From positions 25,587 through 89,586 of the forward strand of contig NZ_JBHYHC010000026.1 in the NCBI RefSeq assembly GCF_042738955.1: a stretch of DNA of 64,000 bases. Reading direction: 5' to 3'. Below are positions 53,101 through 61,884 of this stretch, one piece after another (position 1 is the stretch's first letter; each line of letters starts with the position of its first letter). A program made the position numbers and the translations under genes. A model generated the notes under the pieces. That model ran no database searches. It saw only the letters and a list, made by a program, of their open reading frames with translations, and had not been told where the DNA came from. The stretch is from Umezawaea sp042738955. Its GTDB lineage: Bacteria > Actinomycetota > Actinomycetes > Mycobacteriales > Pseudonocardiaceae.

Positions 53101-55015
53101 GGATCTTCCTTCCGTTGGTTTCCTGCTTGTCCTGGCGGTTCTGCACGTCGAGCAGCTCGGCGAGCCGCCCGTGCGCGGTCAGGAGTTCCACCGGGTTGCC
53201 GGACTCGACGATCCGGCCGTCCTCGAGGACGAACACCTGGTCCAGGTCCTCGACCAGTGCCAGCCAGTGGGCGACGACCACGGCGGTGCGACCGTCGAGC
53301 AGCCGTCGGATGGCGGCCAGCACGACGCGCTGCCGGGCGGGGTCGACGCTGGAGACGGCCTCGTCGAGGATGATGACCTTGGGGTCCATGAGCATCGCCC
53401 GCGCCAGCGCCACGAGCTGGCGCTCGCCGACCGACAGCCGGGAGCCGCGCTCGCCGACCCTGGTGCCGTAGCCCTGGCTCAGCTCGGCGATCACCTCGTC
53501 GGCGCCGACCGACGTCGCGGCAGCGACGACTTCCTCGTCGGTGGCGTCGGGCCTGCCGAAGCGGATGTTCTCCGCGACGGTGCCGTCGAACAGCTGGGCT
53601 TCCTGGGTGACCAGGAGGACCTGGTTGCGCACCGAGGACCGGCTGACGGTCGACAGGTCGTGGCCGTCGATGCGGATCGTGCCGGAGGTCGGCGTGTAGA
53701 GCCGGACCAGCAGCTGCATGAGCGTGCTCTTGCCCGCCCCGCTGGAGCCCACGATGCCGATGTGCTCACCGGGCCGCGCCGACAGGGTGAGGTCGTGCAG
53801 CACCTCAGGTCCCTCGGAGTAGCCGAAGCTGACGCCGTCGACCTCCAGTTCGCCGCGCACGTCGGGCAGTGCTTCGCCGTTGTCGTCCTCGGCCGGGAGG
53901 TCGAGCACGTCGAGGATGCGCTGGGCGGAGACCGCCATGTCGGAGGCCTCGCCGAGCTGGTGGGCGAGGTCGCGGACCGGGTTGAGCATCTTCTTGACGA
54001 ACAGCGCGAACGCGGCCAGTGTGCCCGCAGCCAGTGCCGCGCCCTGGGCCATGCCCATCGACGCCATCATCGTGTCGGTGCCGAGCAGCATCCAGGTCAT
54101 CGGCATCATGCCGGAGGCCAGGGAGAAGAAGAACCCGGAGCCGAGGGCGTGGCCCTGGATGATCTGGAGGCCACCGAAGAAGATGAGCAGCGCGAGTGCG
54201 AAGTGGACGCTGAACGACAGGTGCGACGACAGCCACAAGCGCTTGCGGGACAACCTGTTGTGCACGACGTTGTAGGTCGCCGACCGGCGGTCCAGCTCGT
54301 CGAGCAGAGCCTGTTCCTGGCCGAAGGCGCGGACGTCGGTGAGGCCGTCGATGCGCTGGTTGAGGTAGCCGACCATCTTGTCCCACTCCTGGCGCTGGCA
54401 CCGGGTGTCGGGACGCAGGCGGGCGGTCCACCAGAGGGCGATGTAGACCATCAGCGGGATGGCGACCAGCGTGGGCAGCGCCACCGCGGGGCTCAACGCG
54501 AGCAGGAACACCGAGAACGCGATGAACCAGACGACGCTGTTGACGACCTCCATCACGGACTTGGTGAGGAAGCCGCGGAACCTGTTGGCCTCGAACAGGA
54601 CGCGGGTGACCCACTCGCCGCTGGCCTGCTCCACGTGGCGGGAGAGCTGCACGCTGTGCAGCCGGGCCACGAGGTCGTTGCGGATGGTCACGGTCAGGCG
54701 TTCGTTAACCCTGATCATCGCCGCGTTGTAGACGATCCGGATGACGTTCTCGACCACCACCAGCACCATGAGGTTGATGGCGGTGCTCTGGATGGCGGCG
54801 AGGTCGCCGAGCACGATGTGCCCGATGCCCGCCATGACCGTGTACATCACCGCGATCGTGGTGATCGAGGACAGCACCGCCATGAGGGTGGCGATGGACA
54901 TCCAGCCGAGGTGCGGGCGCATGTAGGGCAGGAACCGCTTGACGGCGTTCCAGAGGATCTTGCGGGCCGCGCGGGCGTCCGCCGGTTCGGCGGTCTTGGT
55001 GGTCGGGTCAGCCAT
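53093..55015 (-). CDS. ABC exporter half-transporter with consensus nucleotide site
   Basis: 640 aa, six membrane helices plus nucleotide-binding domain. Walker A GSSGAGKST, signature LSVGERQ, Walker B KVIILDEAVSSVD with catalytic Glu, and a switch His in VVAHWLAL. Together with the partner at 55008-56708 it should form a heterodimeric exporter. The stop of the partner and this start overlap by eight bases. It overlaps peptide C at its 3' end. A likely cargo is one of the Cys peptides or a product made from them. Confidence 0.88.
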   Translation of the reverse strand: MADPTTKTAEPADARAARKILWNAVKRFLPYMRPHLGWMSIATLMAVLSSITTIAVMYTVMAGIGHIVLGDLAAIQSTAINLMVLVVVENVIRIVYNAAMIRVNERLTVTIRNDLVARLHSVQLSRHVEQASGEWVTRVLFEANRFRGFLTKSVMEVVNSVVWFIAFSVFLLALSPAVALPTLVAIPLMVYIALWWTARLRPDTRCQRQEWDKMVGYLNQRIDGLTDVRAFGQEQALLDELDRRSATYNVVHNRLSRKRLWLSSHLSFSVHFALALLIFFGGLQIIQGHALGSGFFFSLASGMMPMTWMLLGTDTMMASMGMAQGAALAAGTLAAFALFVKKMLNPVRDLAHQLGEASDMAVSAQRILDVLDLPAEDDNGEALPDVRGELEVDGVSFGYSEGPEVLHDLTLSARPGEHIGIVGSSGAGKSTLMQLLVRLYTPTSGTIRIDGHDLSTVSRSSVRNQVLLVTQEAQLFDGTVAENIRFGRPDATDEEVVAAATSVGADEVIAELSQGYGTRVGERGSRLSVGERQLVALARAMLMDPKVIILDEAVSSVDPARQRVVLAAIRRLLDGRTAVVVAHWLALVEDLDQVFVLEDGRIVESGNPVELLTAHGRLAELLDVQNRQDKQETNGRKIHV

Positions 55016-56708
55016 TGCCCTGGGCTCCTTCGGACGTTCCGGCGTGGGCCAGGGTCAGGGCGGCTTCGTCCGCCTCCACCAGACCGCCGCGCAGGGTGAT
55101 CACGCGGTCGACGTAGCGGGCCACGGAGGGCTGCTGGGTGGCGATGACCAGCGTGCGCTCGCCGCGGACGGCCACGATGGTGTCGAGCAGCGCCGCCTCG
55201 GTCTCGGCGTCGAGGTTCGCGGTCGGGTTGTCGAGCAGCAGGACCTCGGGGTCGACGAGCAGGGCTCGGGCGAGGCCGATGCGCTGGCGTTCGCCCGCGG
55301 ACAGGTCGAGGGTGCTGGAGCCGAAGTGGCGGTCCAGCGGGAGGTGGCCGAGACCTGCGGCCGTGACGGCGTCGGCGATCTGCTCGGCGGTCGCCTCGGG
55401 GCGGGCGAAGCCGACGTTCTCCGCGAGGGTCCCCTCGAAGATCCACTGCCGCTGCGGCAGGCACACCACGTGGTGGCGAACGTCGGTGATGCCGAACTCG
55501 CGGGCGTCCACGCCGTCGAAGGCGACGACGCCGTCCTGCGGGTCGCGGAGCCGGGCGAGCACGTGCAGCAGCGTGGTCTTGCCGCTGCCGGTCGGGCCGA
55601 CCAGGGCGACGCTCTCCCCCGCCCCGATGGACACGTCCACGCCGTCGAGCACCCGTCGGTCGGCGATCTCGACCACGACCCCGCTTGCGCTCAGCGCGCC
55701 GGCGAGCTGGGGCATCGGCCGGGTGTCGTCGCGTTCGGTCAGCACCGACTTCGCGTCGATCACGTTGAGGAGGCGCTGGGCGGTGACGGTGGAGCGGAAG
55801 GCGCCGTTGACGTTCATGGAGAGCATGTGGACGCTCATCTGGAACATCATGATCAGCGCGACGATCGCGACCAGGCTGCCGACGGTGAGCGTGCCGTCCA
55901 CCACCGCGTTGCCGCCGATGAACAGGGCGATCGGGGTGGGCAGTCCGCCGATGACGTTGAGGAAGGCCTCCCACCGGCTGTACGTGGTCTTCATCTTGCC
56001 GTCGCGGGCGGCGTGGTCCTCGTTGATCTTGTGCAGCTTGCCGGACGCGGCGTCCTCGCGACCGAAGGACTTGACCATGTTGATGTTCGCGAGCGATTCG
56101 CCGACACCGGCGAGCAGCTTGGTGAACTGGCCCTTGAGTTCCACGAACGACTTCTGCAGTCGCAACTGGACCGTCATGTTGCCCAGGATCACGAAAGCCA
56201 TGGGGATGACGGAGATCAACGTCGTGCGCCAGTCGATGATCAGCGCGGCGACGAGCATCGCGCCGGTGACGAGGATCTGGTTCAGCAGTTCGAGCAGGCC
56301 GCCGTTGGTGAGGCCGCGCACGGCGACCGCGTCGGAGATCAAGCGCGTGAGGGCACGACCGCCTGACGCCTCGGCGACGTCGGCGGGCCCGAGTTGCAGG
56401 AGCTTCGCGAACATGTCGCGGCGCAGGTCCGTGACGGCCTTGCTGGCGACGGTGAACCTCATGCGCTTGCCGATGTGCAGCAGGGCGGTGGTCGCGATGC
56501 CCGCGGCGAGCACGCCGACCGCGATCACCAGCAGGAGCTGGGAGTCACCGCCGAGGACGCCGACGTCGATCGCGACGCGCATCAGCAGCGGGATGGCGAT
56601 GTTGCCCAGGAGGCCGAGCAGCATGATGGCGGTCGCCAGCGCCATGGCGCCGCGGTAGCGCAACGGGTAGCTGTACATGAAGCGCAACGCGCGGAGCGAC
56701 TCTTTCAC
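55008..56708 (-). CDS. ABC exporter half-transporter with degenerate nucleotide site
   Basis: 566 aa, six membrane helices plus nucleotide-binding domain. Walker A GPTGSGKTT and signature LSAGERQ are normal. Walker B EVLLLDNPTANLD has Asn instead of the catalytic Glu, and the switch His is Gln (VIATQQPSVA). This asymmetric pattern, with a consensus site in the partner, is that of heterodimeric exporters such as TM287/288. It lies downstream of the 34-aa Cys-rich peptide and two hairpins. Confidence 0.88.
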   Translation of the reverse strand: MKESLRALRFMYSYPLRYRGAMALATAIMLLGLLGNIAIPLLMRVAIDVGVLGGDSQLLLVIAVGVLAAGIATTALLHIGKRMRFTVASKAVTDLRRDMFAKLLQLGPADVAEASGGRALTRLISDAVAVRGLTNGGLLELLNQILVTGAMLVAALIIDWRTTLISVIPMAFVILGNMTVQLRLQKSFVELKGQFTKLLAGVGESLANINMVKSFGREDAASGKLHKINEDHAARDGKMKTTYSRWEAFLNVIGGLPTPIALFIGGNAVVDGTLTVGSLVAIVALIMMFQMSVHMLSMNVNGAFRSTVTAQRLLNVIDAKSVLTERDDTRPMPQLAGALSASGVVVEIADRRVLDGVDVSIGAGESVALVGPTGSGKTTLLHVLARLRDPQDGVVAFDGVDAREFGITDVRHHVVCLPQRQWIFEGTLAENVGFARPEATAEQIADAVTAAGLGHLPLDRHFGSSTLDLSAGERQRIGLARALLVDPEVLLLDNPTANLDAETEAALLDTIVAVRGERTLVIATQQPSVARYVDRVITLRGGLVEADEAALTLAHAGTSEGAQGNG

Positions 56709-56746
56709 ATCGAGTCCTCTTCTTCTCTGGTTCGGCGGAACAGAGG

Positions 56747-56790
56747 GGGTGCGCGGCGGGCCGCACCCGTAGGAGGCGGGCGCGGCCCGC
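56747..56790 (-). terminator. Two hairpins after the 34-aa peptide, probable attenuator
   Basis: A 7-bp stem (GGGTGCG with CGCACCC) at 56747-56768 and a 6-bp stem (GCGGGC with GCCCGC) at 56776-56790, in the 110 bases between the small peptide and the exporter gene. There is no T-run. Partial termination or mRNA stabilisation here would make the peptide more abundant than the exporter, as in many precursor-peptide operons. Confidence 0.5.
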
Positions 56791-56818
56791 TTCGGAATTC
56801 ACCCGGAACGTCGGATGC

Positions 56819-56923
56819 CTAGTCGCAGCACGCACAGGCGCACCCGCACTCGGTGCCATCCTCCGCGACGTCCTCCATGCCGCTGGTCTCGCAGCAGCCG
56901 GAACCGATCATGTCGTCAGCCAT
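56819..56923 (-). CDS. 34-aa Cys-rich peptide B
   Basis: 34 aa with seven Cys (positions 10, 11, 26, 28, 30, 32, 33). A MADDMIGSG start, CC pair, then an acidic middle and ECGCACACCD at the end. GGGGAGG lies five bases before the ATG. A regulated-looking promoter lies just upstream (56939-56991) and hairpins follow. The C-x-C-x-C-x-C-C tail resembles metallothioneins or metal-binding peptide precursors. Either role is open. Too short for routine gene calling; the strong ribosome site and context support translation. Confidence 0.65.
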   Translation of the reverse strand: MADDMIGSGCCETSGMEDVAEDGTECGCACACCD

Positions 56924-56938
56924 GTTCACCTCCCCAGG

Positions 56939-56991
56939 CCTTGATTAGATACTTTCAAAAGTATCAAAGCAAGGTGCGTGCCGACAGTCAA
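56939..56991 (-). promoter_or_regulatory. Promoter with dyad operator upstream of peptide B
   Basis: On the - strand, TTGACT (56986-56991) and TTTGAT (56963-56968) are 17 bases apart. A dyad GATACTTT-CA-AAAGTATC (56948-56965) and outer CCTTG/CAAGG arms (56939-56943, 56970-56974) overlap the -10. This is a typical layout for repression by an ArsR/SmtB- or similar dimer. It begins as the 63765 operator does (CCTTGATT), but the rest differs. Confidence 0.6.
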
Positions 56992-57019
56992 GCGGAACGG
57001 ACCTATTAACGGTTTTCCT

Positions 57020-58297
57020 TCAGCAGCAAGAAGTGTGAGCGCGCTCGACCTTGGCCTCGACGGCCCCGGCACGCTCCACCCGCAGGTCCAACTGGGTGAT
57101 GATCCGCTGGTAGTCGCGGTCCAGCTCGTCAGCGCTGCGGCCCGCCAGGACGACACGGCCGAAGGCGCCACCGCGCGGGTGGTTGATGGGCAGCACGGCG
57201 TCACCGGGCCGCACGTCGAACTCGATGAACGGCGGGACGGGCGATTCCAGCCCCTCGATCGATCCGAGCAGGTCTTCCCGGTAGCGCACCCGGCCCGCCT
57301 CGGCGAACACGATGCTGCGGTACAACCCTGCTGCGGCAAGGGGTTCCGTCGGCGTGACGTGTCGGCCGAGGGCGGCTTCGACCGCCACCAGGGTCGGCTC
57401 GTACCCCGAGGTCGCCGCGATCAGCTCGACGCCTTGTCCACCCGACACCCTCGGGTTGATCTCTCCCGCCTTGGGACCGGCCTCGGTGATCATGAACTGG
57501 AGCGAGGCCACCCAGTTGTCCAGTCCCACGGCCGTGAGCGCCTCGTCGGTCAACCGTTCGATCTCGGCGAGCTGCCCGTCGGCCAGCGTGCTCGGGAACC
57601 AGGCCCCGACCTTGACGAACTTGGGCGGCGGTCCCACGTCCCCCTCGACCACGTACAGCACGGTCGTCTTGCCGCCGACCCGGCTCGCGAACACCCCGAA
57701 CTCGGCTCCGACGAGGAATTCCTCGATCAACGCGGAATCCCGGCCGTCGGCGAGGATGTCCGCGACGGCCTCCTCGACGTCCTCGGGGGTCTCGCAGTGC
57801 ATCAGCCCCGCGGCGCTGGTCCCGTCCCTGGGCTTCACGACGACCGGGAGCCCGATCTCCCCCGCCGCGGCGACGCCTTCCACCGCGGAGCGGACGACGC
57901 GGTGTTCGGGCACGGGAACTCCGGCGGCTTCCAGGAGCCGTTCGGTCGCCGCCTTGTCGTTGCAGTTGCGGGCGGCCTCCTCGGTGATCCCGGTGGTCAG
58001 CCCCAGGCGTTCGGCGAGCATCCCGGCCAGGGGCACCAGCCGGTCGACGCCCGTCACGATCGCGTCGAGGGGCCGCTGGGCGTGCACTTGGGCGACCTGG
58101 ACGGCCAGCGCCTCCCAGTCGTCGAAGCTCACCTCCAAGGGGAAGTCGGCCAGCAGCAGCATGTCCAGGGACATGCCCTCGTCGGCGTAGACGACCTCGT
58201 AGTCGGTGCGGTCCTTGAGCATCTTCACGGTTCGCTGTCCGCTGAGCACCAGCACCCTGGTGGGCGGACTTGCGTTCTCGGTCATGGGTGTCACCAC
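57020..58297 (-). CDS. ATP-grasp ligase-like protein with C-terminal Cys-Cys (AG3)
   Basis: 425 aa from a GTG at 58297 overlapping the upstream stop; an ATG at 58285 is in frame. ATP-grasp core: EEAARNCNDKAATERLLEAAG, LPVVVKPRDGTSAAG, and Mg-binding Glu/Asn in AGEINPRVSGGQG. It would form an amide or peptide bond through an acyl phosphate. Its last residues are ERAHTSCC. It is one of three paralogous ligases in this operon and ends before the internal promoter. Confidence 0.82.
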   Translation of the reverse strand: MVTPMTENASPPTRVLVLSGQRTVKMLKDRTDYEVVYADEGMSLDMLLLADFPLEVSFDDWEALAVQVAQVHAQRPLDAIVTGVDRLVPLAGMLAERLGLTTGITEEAARNCNDKAATERLLEAAGVPVPEHRVVRSAVEGVAAAGEIGLPVVVKPRDGTSAAGLMHCETPEDVEEAVADILADGRDSALIEEFLVGAEFGVFASRVGGKTTVLYVVEGDVGPPPKFVKVGAWFPSTLADGQLAEIERLTDEALTAVGLDNWVASLQFMITEAGPKAGEINPRVSGGQGVELIAATSGYEPTLVAVEAALGRHVTPTEPLAAAGLYRSIVFAEAGRVRYREDLLGSIEGLESPVPPFIEFDVRPGDAVLPINHPRGGAFGRVVLAGRSADELDRDYQRIITQLDLRVERAGAVEAKVERAHTSCC

Positions 58298-59472
58298 ATC
58301 CGGCTAGGTCTGACACGGGGGCGGAGGGAGTCGAGAATGCTGTGGTAGTCGCGAAGCAGCTGAGGGGTTTCGTCGCCGTACACCACGATCCGGCCGTAGC
58401 TGCCGCCGCGCGGATCGTCCGCGGGGTGCACCGGATCACCCGGTTCCACGTCCAGGAAGACCCCTGGCGAGTCGAGCGCGCCGACGTCGTAGTCCACGAC
58501 CCCGGCTTGGCCGAAGGCCACGCAGCGGTACAGGGCGCGGGAGGCCGTCGGCTCCCGGCGCAGCACAGGGAGTCCGAGCGCCACATCGACGGCCGCGCGG
58601 GTCATGTCCACACCGGACACCCGTTCGGTCAGAGCGCACAACTGCCCTCCGGGCGGTCGAGCCGCGATGTTGATCAGGACCGGCCCGTCGGCGCTCACAC
58701 GCACCTGCACGTGGGCCACGCCGTTGTCGAAGCCCAAGGCGCGCAGAGCGGAGGCCGCGAACTTGCCCACCGCGAGGCCACCGACCTCACCGAGTCCGCT
58801 GGGGTAGTCGTATCCCAGTTCGGGTTGCCGAGGTCCCGATCCGACGTGCTGGGCGAGCACGTTGACCACCTCGGTCACGCCGTCGACGGTGATCGTCTGG
58901 ATCGCGTACTCGGGACCGTCGACGTAGCTCTCGACGAGCACGGGGCCTCCGCCGAACGCCGTCACCGCGCTGGCGACGTCCGCGTCGTCCTGGCACACGA
59001 GCGAACCGCGACCGCGTGCCCCAACTGCTTTCTTGACCACGACGGGGAAGCCGAGGCGGCGGGCCGCGGACGAGGCGTCGGCGGGGTCGTCGACGGCGAG
59101 GTAACGAGGTCCGGTGATGCCCGCGCCTTCCAGGGCCAGCCTCATCCGGGCCTTGTCGTCGCAGGCCAACGCCGCTGCCAGCGACAGACCGCGCACGTCC
59201 AACCGCTCGGCGAGGTAGCTCGCCAAGGGCAGGTGGGCGTCGAAGACGCTGAAGACCGCGGTCAGCGGTCGGACCTGGTGCAGCGCGCCGAGCACGACCT
59301 CGGTGGTCTTCCAGTCGCCGAGGTCGACGTCGAGCGGCACGTCGGCGAGGCACGCCAGGTCCAGCGGGGTCGGATCTCCCAGCAGCACGGTGCGCACGTC
59401 CATGCCCGCCAGCACGTCCACCACCCGGCGACCCGAGACGCACGCGATGCTCGGACGGTCGTCGGTGCTCAT
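58291..59472 (-). CDS. ATP-grasp-like protein with altered metal site (AG2)
   Basis: 393 aa from the ATG at 59472. ATP-grasp fold: AAALACDDKARMRLALEGAG and FPVVVKKAVGARGRGSL. The metal-binding motif, usually Glu-x-Asn followed by Arg, reads INIAARPPGG, so both acidic/amide ligands appear lost. It has no Cys-Cys tail (ends RPSRMW). It may be a scaffold or regulator of the other two ligases rather than an active enzyme. One base overlaps the GNAT gene and its 3' end overlaps AG3. Confidence 0.75.
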   Translation of the reverse strand: MSTDDRPSIACVSGRRVVDVLAGMDVRTVLLGDPTPLDLACLADVPLDVDLGDWKTTEVVLGALHQVRPLTAVFSVFDAHLPLASYLAERLDVRGLSLAAALACDDKARMRLALEGAGITGPRYLAVDDPADASSAARRLGFPVVVKKAVGARGRGSLVCQDDADVASAVTAFGGGPVLVESYVDGPEYAIQTITVDGVTEVVNVLAQHVGSGPRQPELGYDYPSGLGEVGGLAVGKFAASALRALGFDNGVAHVQVRVSADGPVLINIAARPPGGQLCALTERVSGVDMTRAAVDVALGLPVLRREPTASRALYRCVAFGQAGVVDYDVGALDSPGVFLDVEPGDPVHPADDPRGGSYGRIVVYGDETPQLLRDYHSILDSLRPRVRPSRMW

Positions 59473-60590
59473 CAACAACACCCGTCCCCGACGTCGTCGT
59501 GGTCGGCGCCGTCGCGCTCCAACCTCCGCAGCGCCGCGTGCAGGAGCGCGGTACGAGGGCGGTCGGTGGTGGCGAGCGCGAGGTACAGGGGGGCCGCGAC
59601 CGCGCCGACGCGGCGCTTCGGCGCGGGGTTGCCCCGGCCGAGGTTCACCAGCGGAACGCCCGCGGTGATGGCCGATTCGACGGCGGTGGCCACCATCGGC
59701 CGGTAGGGACCGAAGGAGTCGAGCCGATCGACGTCCAGCCCGGCCAACCACAGCGACCGTTCGGACCCGAAGTCGTAGGCGGCGAACACGGCGATCGCGT
59801 CGCCGGACAGGTCGATCGCGGTGAGGCTGCGGTCGTGGGGTGCCAGGTGCCGGTGCAGCGCGCGCAGGAAGTCCTCGGGCAGCACGTCGAGCGAGGCTCC
59901 GTGGTCGGCCACCACCCCGTGCACCAGGCGCACGTGGGTGTCGGCGTCCGGAGCGGACTCGGTGATGCGGACACCGCTTTGCGTCAACACCCTGCGTTCC
60001 CGCTGGAGTTCACGGCGGTGCTTGCTGCGGAACGTGCTCCAGTAGTCCTCGACGGTGGCGTGCCGGGTGTCGAGCAGGTAGGTGGTGTTGAGCCGGGCGG
60101 CCGCGTACCCGGCTCCGATCAGGCGGCCGACCAGGCGACCGGCGGGCAGGTTGACCGCGCCCCACGCCCACGCGCCTAGCGCGGCGGCGGTGTCCGCGAG
60201 CCCCGAGATCAGCGCGTCCAGTGCGTCGAGGTGTTCCGGCAGGGCGAGCGGCCCACCGGCGAACGCCGCCAGGCTGTGCGCGAGCAGCACGGGACCACCG
60301 AGGTCGATCCCGGCCGTCTCCGCGATCCGCTCCAGCCGCGGGCAGTGGTGCACGAGGTAGGCGGGGCAGACGCCGACGAGCCGGTCGCCGTCGTAGGCGA
60401 GCTGGTGCGCGGGTTCGAACACACCGGGCGGGGCCTCCTCGAAAGCCGCCAGCCACTCCCAGGAGTGGAACACGCTGCCGCCCGCGGCACGCACCACGGC
60501 GTTCCACACCTCGCGGTCGAGGTCGGCGACACCGCGCACGACCTCGACCCGACGGCCACCGACCACGTCCGTGATGGTCATCTCCGCCAC
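59472..60590 (-). CDS. FemAB/GNAT-like transferase with C-terminal Cys-Cys
   Basis: 372 aa. The middle DYWSTFRSKHRRELQRERRVLTQSG and SERSLWLAGLDVDRLDSFGPYRPMVATAV, with a second GNAT-like half, fits the BioF2/FemAB-like GNAT_6 group. FemX-type enzymes use aminoacyl-tRNA, others acyl-CoA. Its end GDGCC again carries the Cys-Cys tail. It sits between ATP-grasp genes and is probably part of one pathway with them. Donor and acceptor are unknown. Confidence 0.68.
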   Translation of the reverse strand: MAEMTITDVVGGRRVEVVRGVADLDREVWNAVVRAAGGSVFHSWEWLAAFEEAPPGVFEPAHQLAYDGDRLVGVCPAYLVHHCPRLERIAETAGIDLGGPVLLAHSLAAFAGGPLALPEHLDALDALISGLADTAAALGAWAWGAVNLPAGRLVGRLIGAGYAAARLNTTYLLDTRHATVEDYWSTFRSKHRRELQRERRVLTQSGVRITESAPDADTHVRLVHGVVADHGASLDVLPEDFLRALHRHLAPHDRSLTAIDLSGDAIAVFAAYDFGSERSLWLAGLDVDRLDSFGPYRPMVATAVESAITAGVPLVNLGRGNPAPKRRVGAVAAPLYLALATTDRPRTALLHAALRRLERDGADHDDVGDGCC

Positions 60591-60591
60591 C

Positions 60592-61851
60592 TCAGCAGCA
60601 CGACTTGAACTCGCGGGTCTCCGCGGCGACCCACGTCAGGTCGTCCGACGGCGCGACCCGGAGGTCCAGCGCTTCGCGAGCTCGTCGCTCGAACCGGTCC
60701 AACTCCTCGACCGAGTCGGCGAACACGAGGATCCGGCCGTACACGCCCCCGACCGGGTGGTCGACCGGCTGGACCTGGTCGCCGGACGGAACTTCCATCT
60801 CCACGATGGACGGGAACGCGCCGGCCGACGGCGCTTGGTAGAGCAGCGTTCCGGCTTCCTCGAACACGATGCTGCGGTAGCGGGCCAGCGATGCGCGTGG
60901 CTCGCCCTCCTCCACCGGCATCCCCAGCGCCAACCGGGACACCGCGTCGACCATGTCCACACCGGACACGACCTCGGTCATCTCCACGAGCCTGCCGCCG
61001 GGGCGTCGCGCGTTGACCTCGACTACCCGGAACCCGTCGGCGCACAGCCGGACCTGGGTGTGGCTGACCCAGTCGTCCACGCCGAGTTCGTCCAGCACCG
61101 ACGTGACCAGGAGTTCCAACACCTGCAACTCGTCCTCGGCCAGCCCGGACGGGAAGTCGTAACCCAGCTCCACGAACACCGGCGGCTCGGTCATGTGCTG
61201 GCGGAACACGCTGAGCACACGGGTCTTGCCGCCGCGGGTGATGGTCTGCACCGCGTACTCCGGGCCATCCAGGTACTCCTCGACGAGCACGCCCGGCAGC
61301 GCGTCGGGCGAGGCCTCGTCGAGGACGTGGCCCGCGGCGATCCGCGTCTCCTCGACGGTCTCGCACCGGCGGACGCCGAACGCGCCTGCCCCGTCCCGCG
61401 GCTTGACGACGACGGGGAAGCCGATGTCGCGGGCGATCCGCGCGGCCTCGCGGGTGGCTTCGGCCAAGCCGAAGCGCGGCACGGGCAGGCCCGCGGCGGC
61501 CAGAACGGTCCTGGTGTGCCACTTGTCCCGGCAGTTGCGGGCCGCGCTCGTCGTGAGCCCACGCCCCTCGGGCAGCAGTTGCTCGGCAAGGTGCGCCATC
61601 AGCGGGATGCGCGGCTCGACGTGGGTGAGCACCGCGGCGGGCGCCTGGCCGTCGAGCTGGTCGCGGACCACCTTGGCGACCTGGTCCCAGTCGTCGGTGT
61701 CGACGTCGACGGGCACGTCGACCCACGCCATAAGGTGTAGCGGCACCCGCTTGTCGAGGTAGAGGATCCGGTAGCCGAGGTCGTGCAGCACCTCGAACTC
61801 GCGGTGGGCGCGTCCGCCGATGAGGACGACCGTCTTGCCGGGGTCAGCCAC
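60592..61851 (-). CDS. ATP-grasp ligase-like protein with C-terminal Cys-Cys (AG1)
   Basis: 419 aa. ATP-grasp motifs: TSAARNCRDKWHTRTVLAAAG, FPVVVKPRDGAGAFGV, VVEVNARRPGG with Glu and Asn metal ligands intact, and HTQVRL before it. The last residues are REFKSCC. It is closest in layout to carnosine-synthase/BL00235-type ligases that join an amino acid to a second amine. One of three paralogues (AG1-3) in this operon. Confidence 0.82.
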   Translation of the reverse strand: MADPGKTVVLIGGRAHREFEVLHDLGYRILYLDKRVPLHLMAWVDVPVDVDTDDWDQVAKVVRDQLDGQAPAAVLTHVEPRIPLMAHLAEQLLPEGRGLTTSAARNCRDKWHTRTVLAAAGLPVPRFGLAEATREAARIARDIGFPVVVKPRDGAGAFGVRRCETVEETRIAAGHVLDEASPDALPGVLVEEYLDGPEYAVQTITRGGKTRVLSVFRQHMTEPPVFVELGYDFPSGLAEDELQVLELLVTSVLDELGVDDWVSHTQVRLCADGFRVVEVNARRPGGRLVEMTEVVSGVDMVDAVSRLALGMPVEEGEPRASLARYRSIVFEEAGTLLYQAPSAGAFPSIVEMEVPSGDQVQPVDHPVGGVYGRILVFADSVEELDRFERRAREALDLRVAPSDDLTWVAAETREFKSCC

Positions 61852-61884
61852 CTGCTCCTCCTTGGCCGCTGAGGGGTCTGGCGA

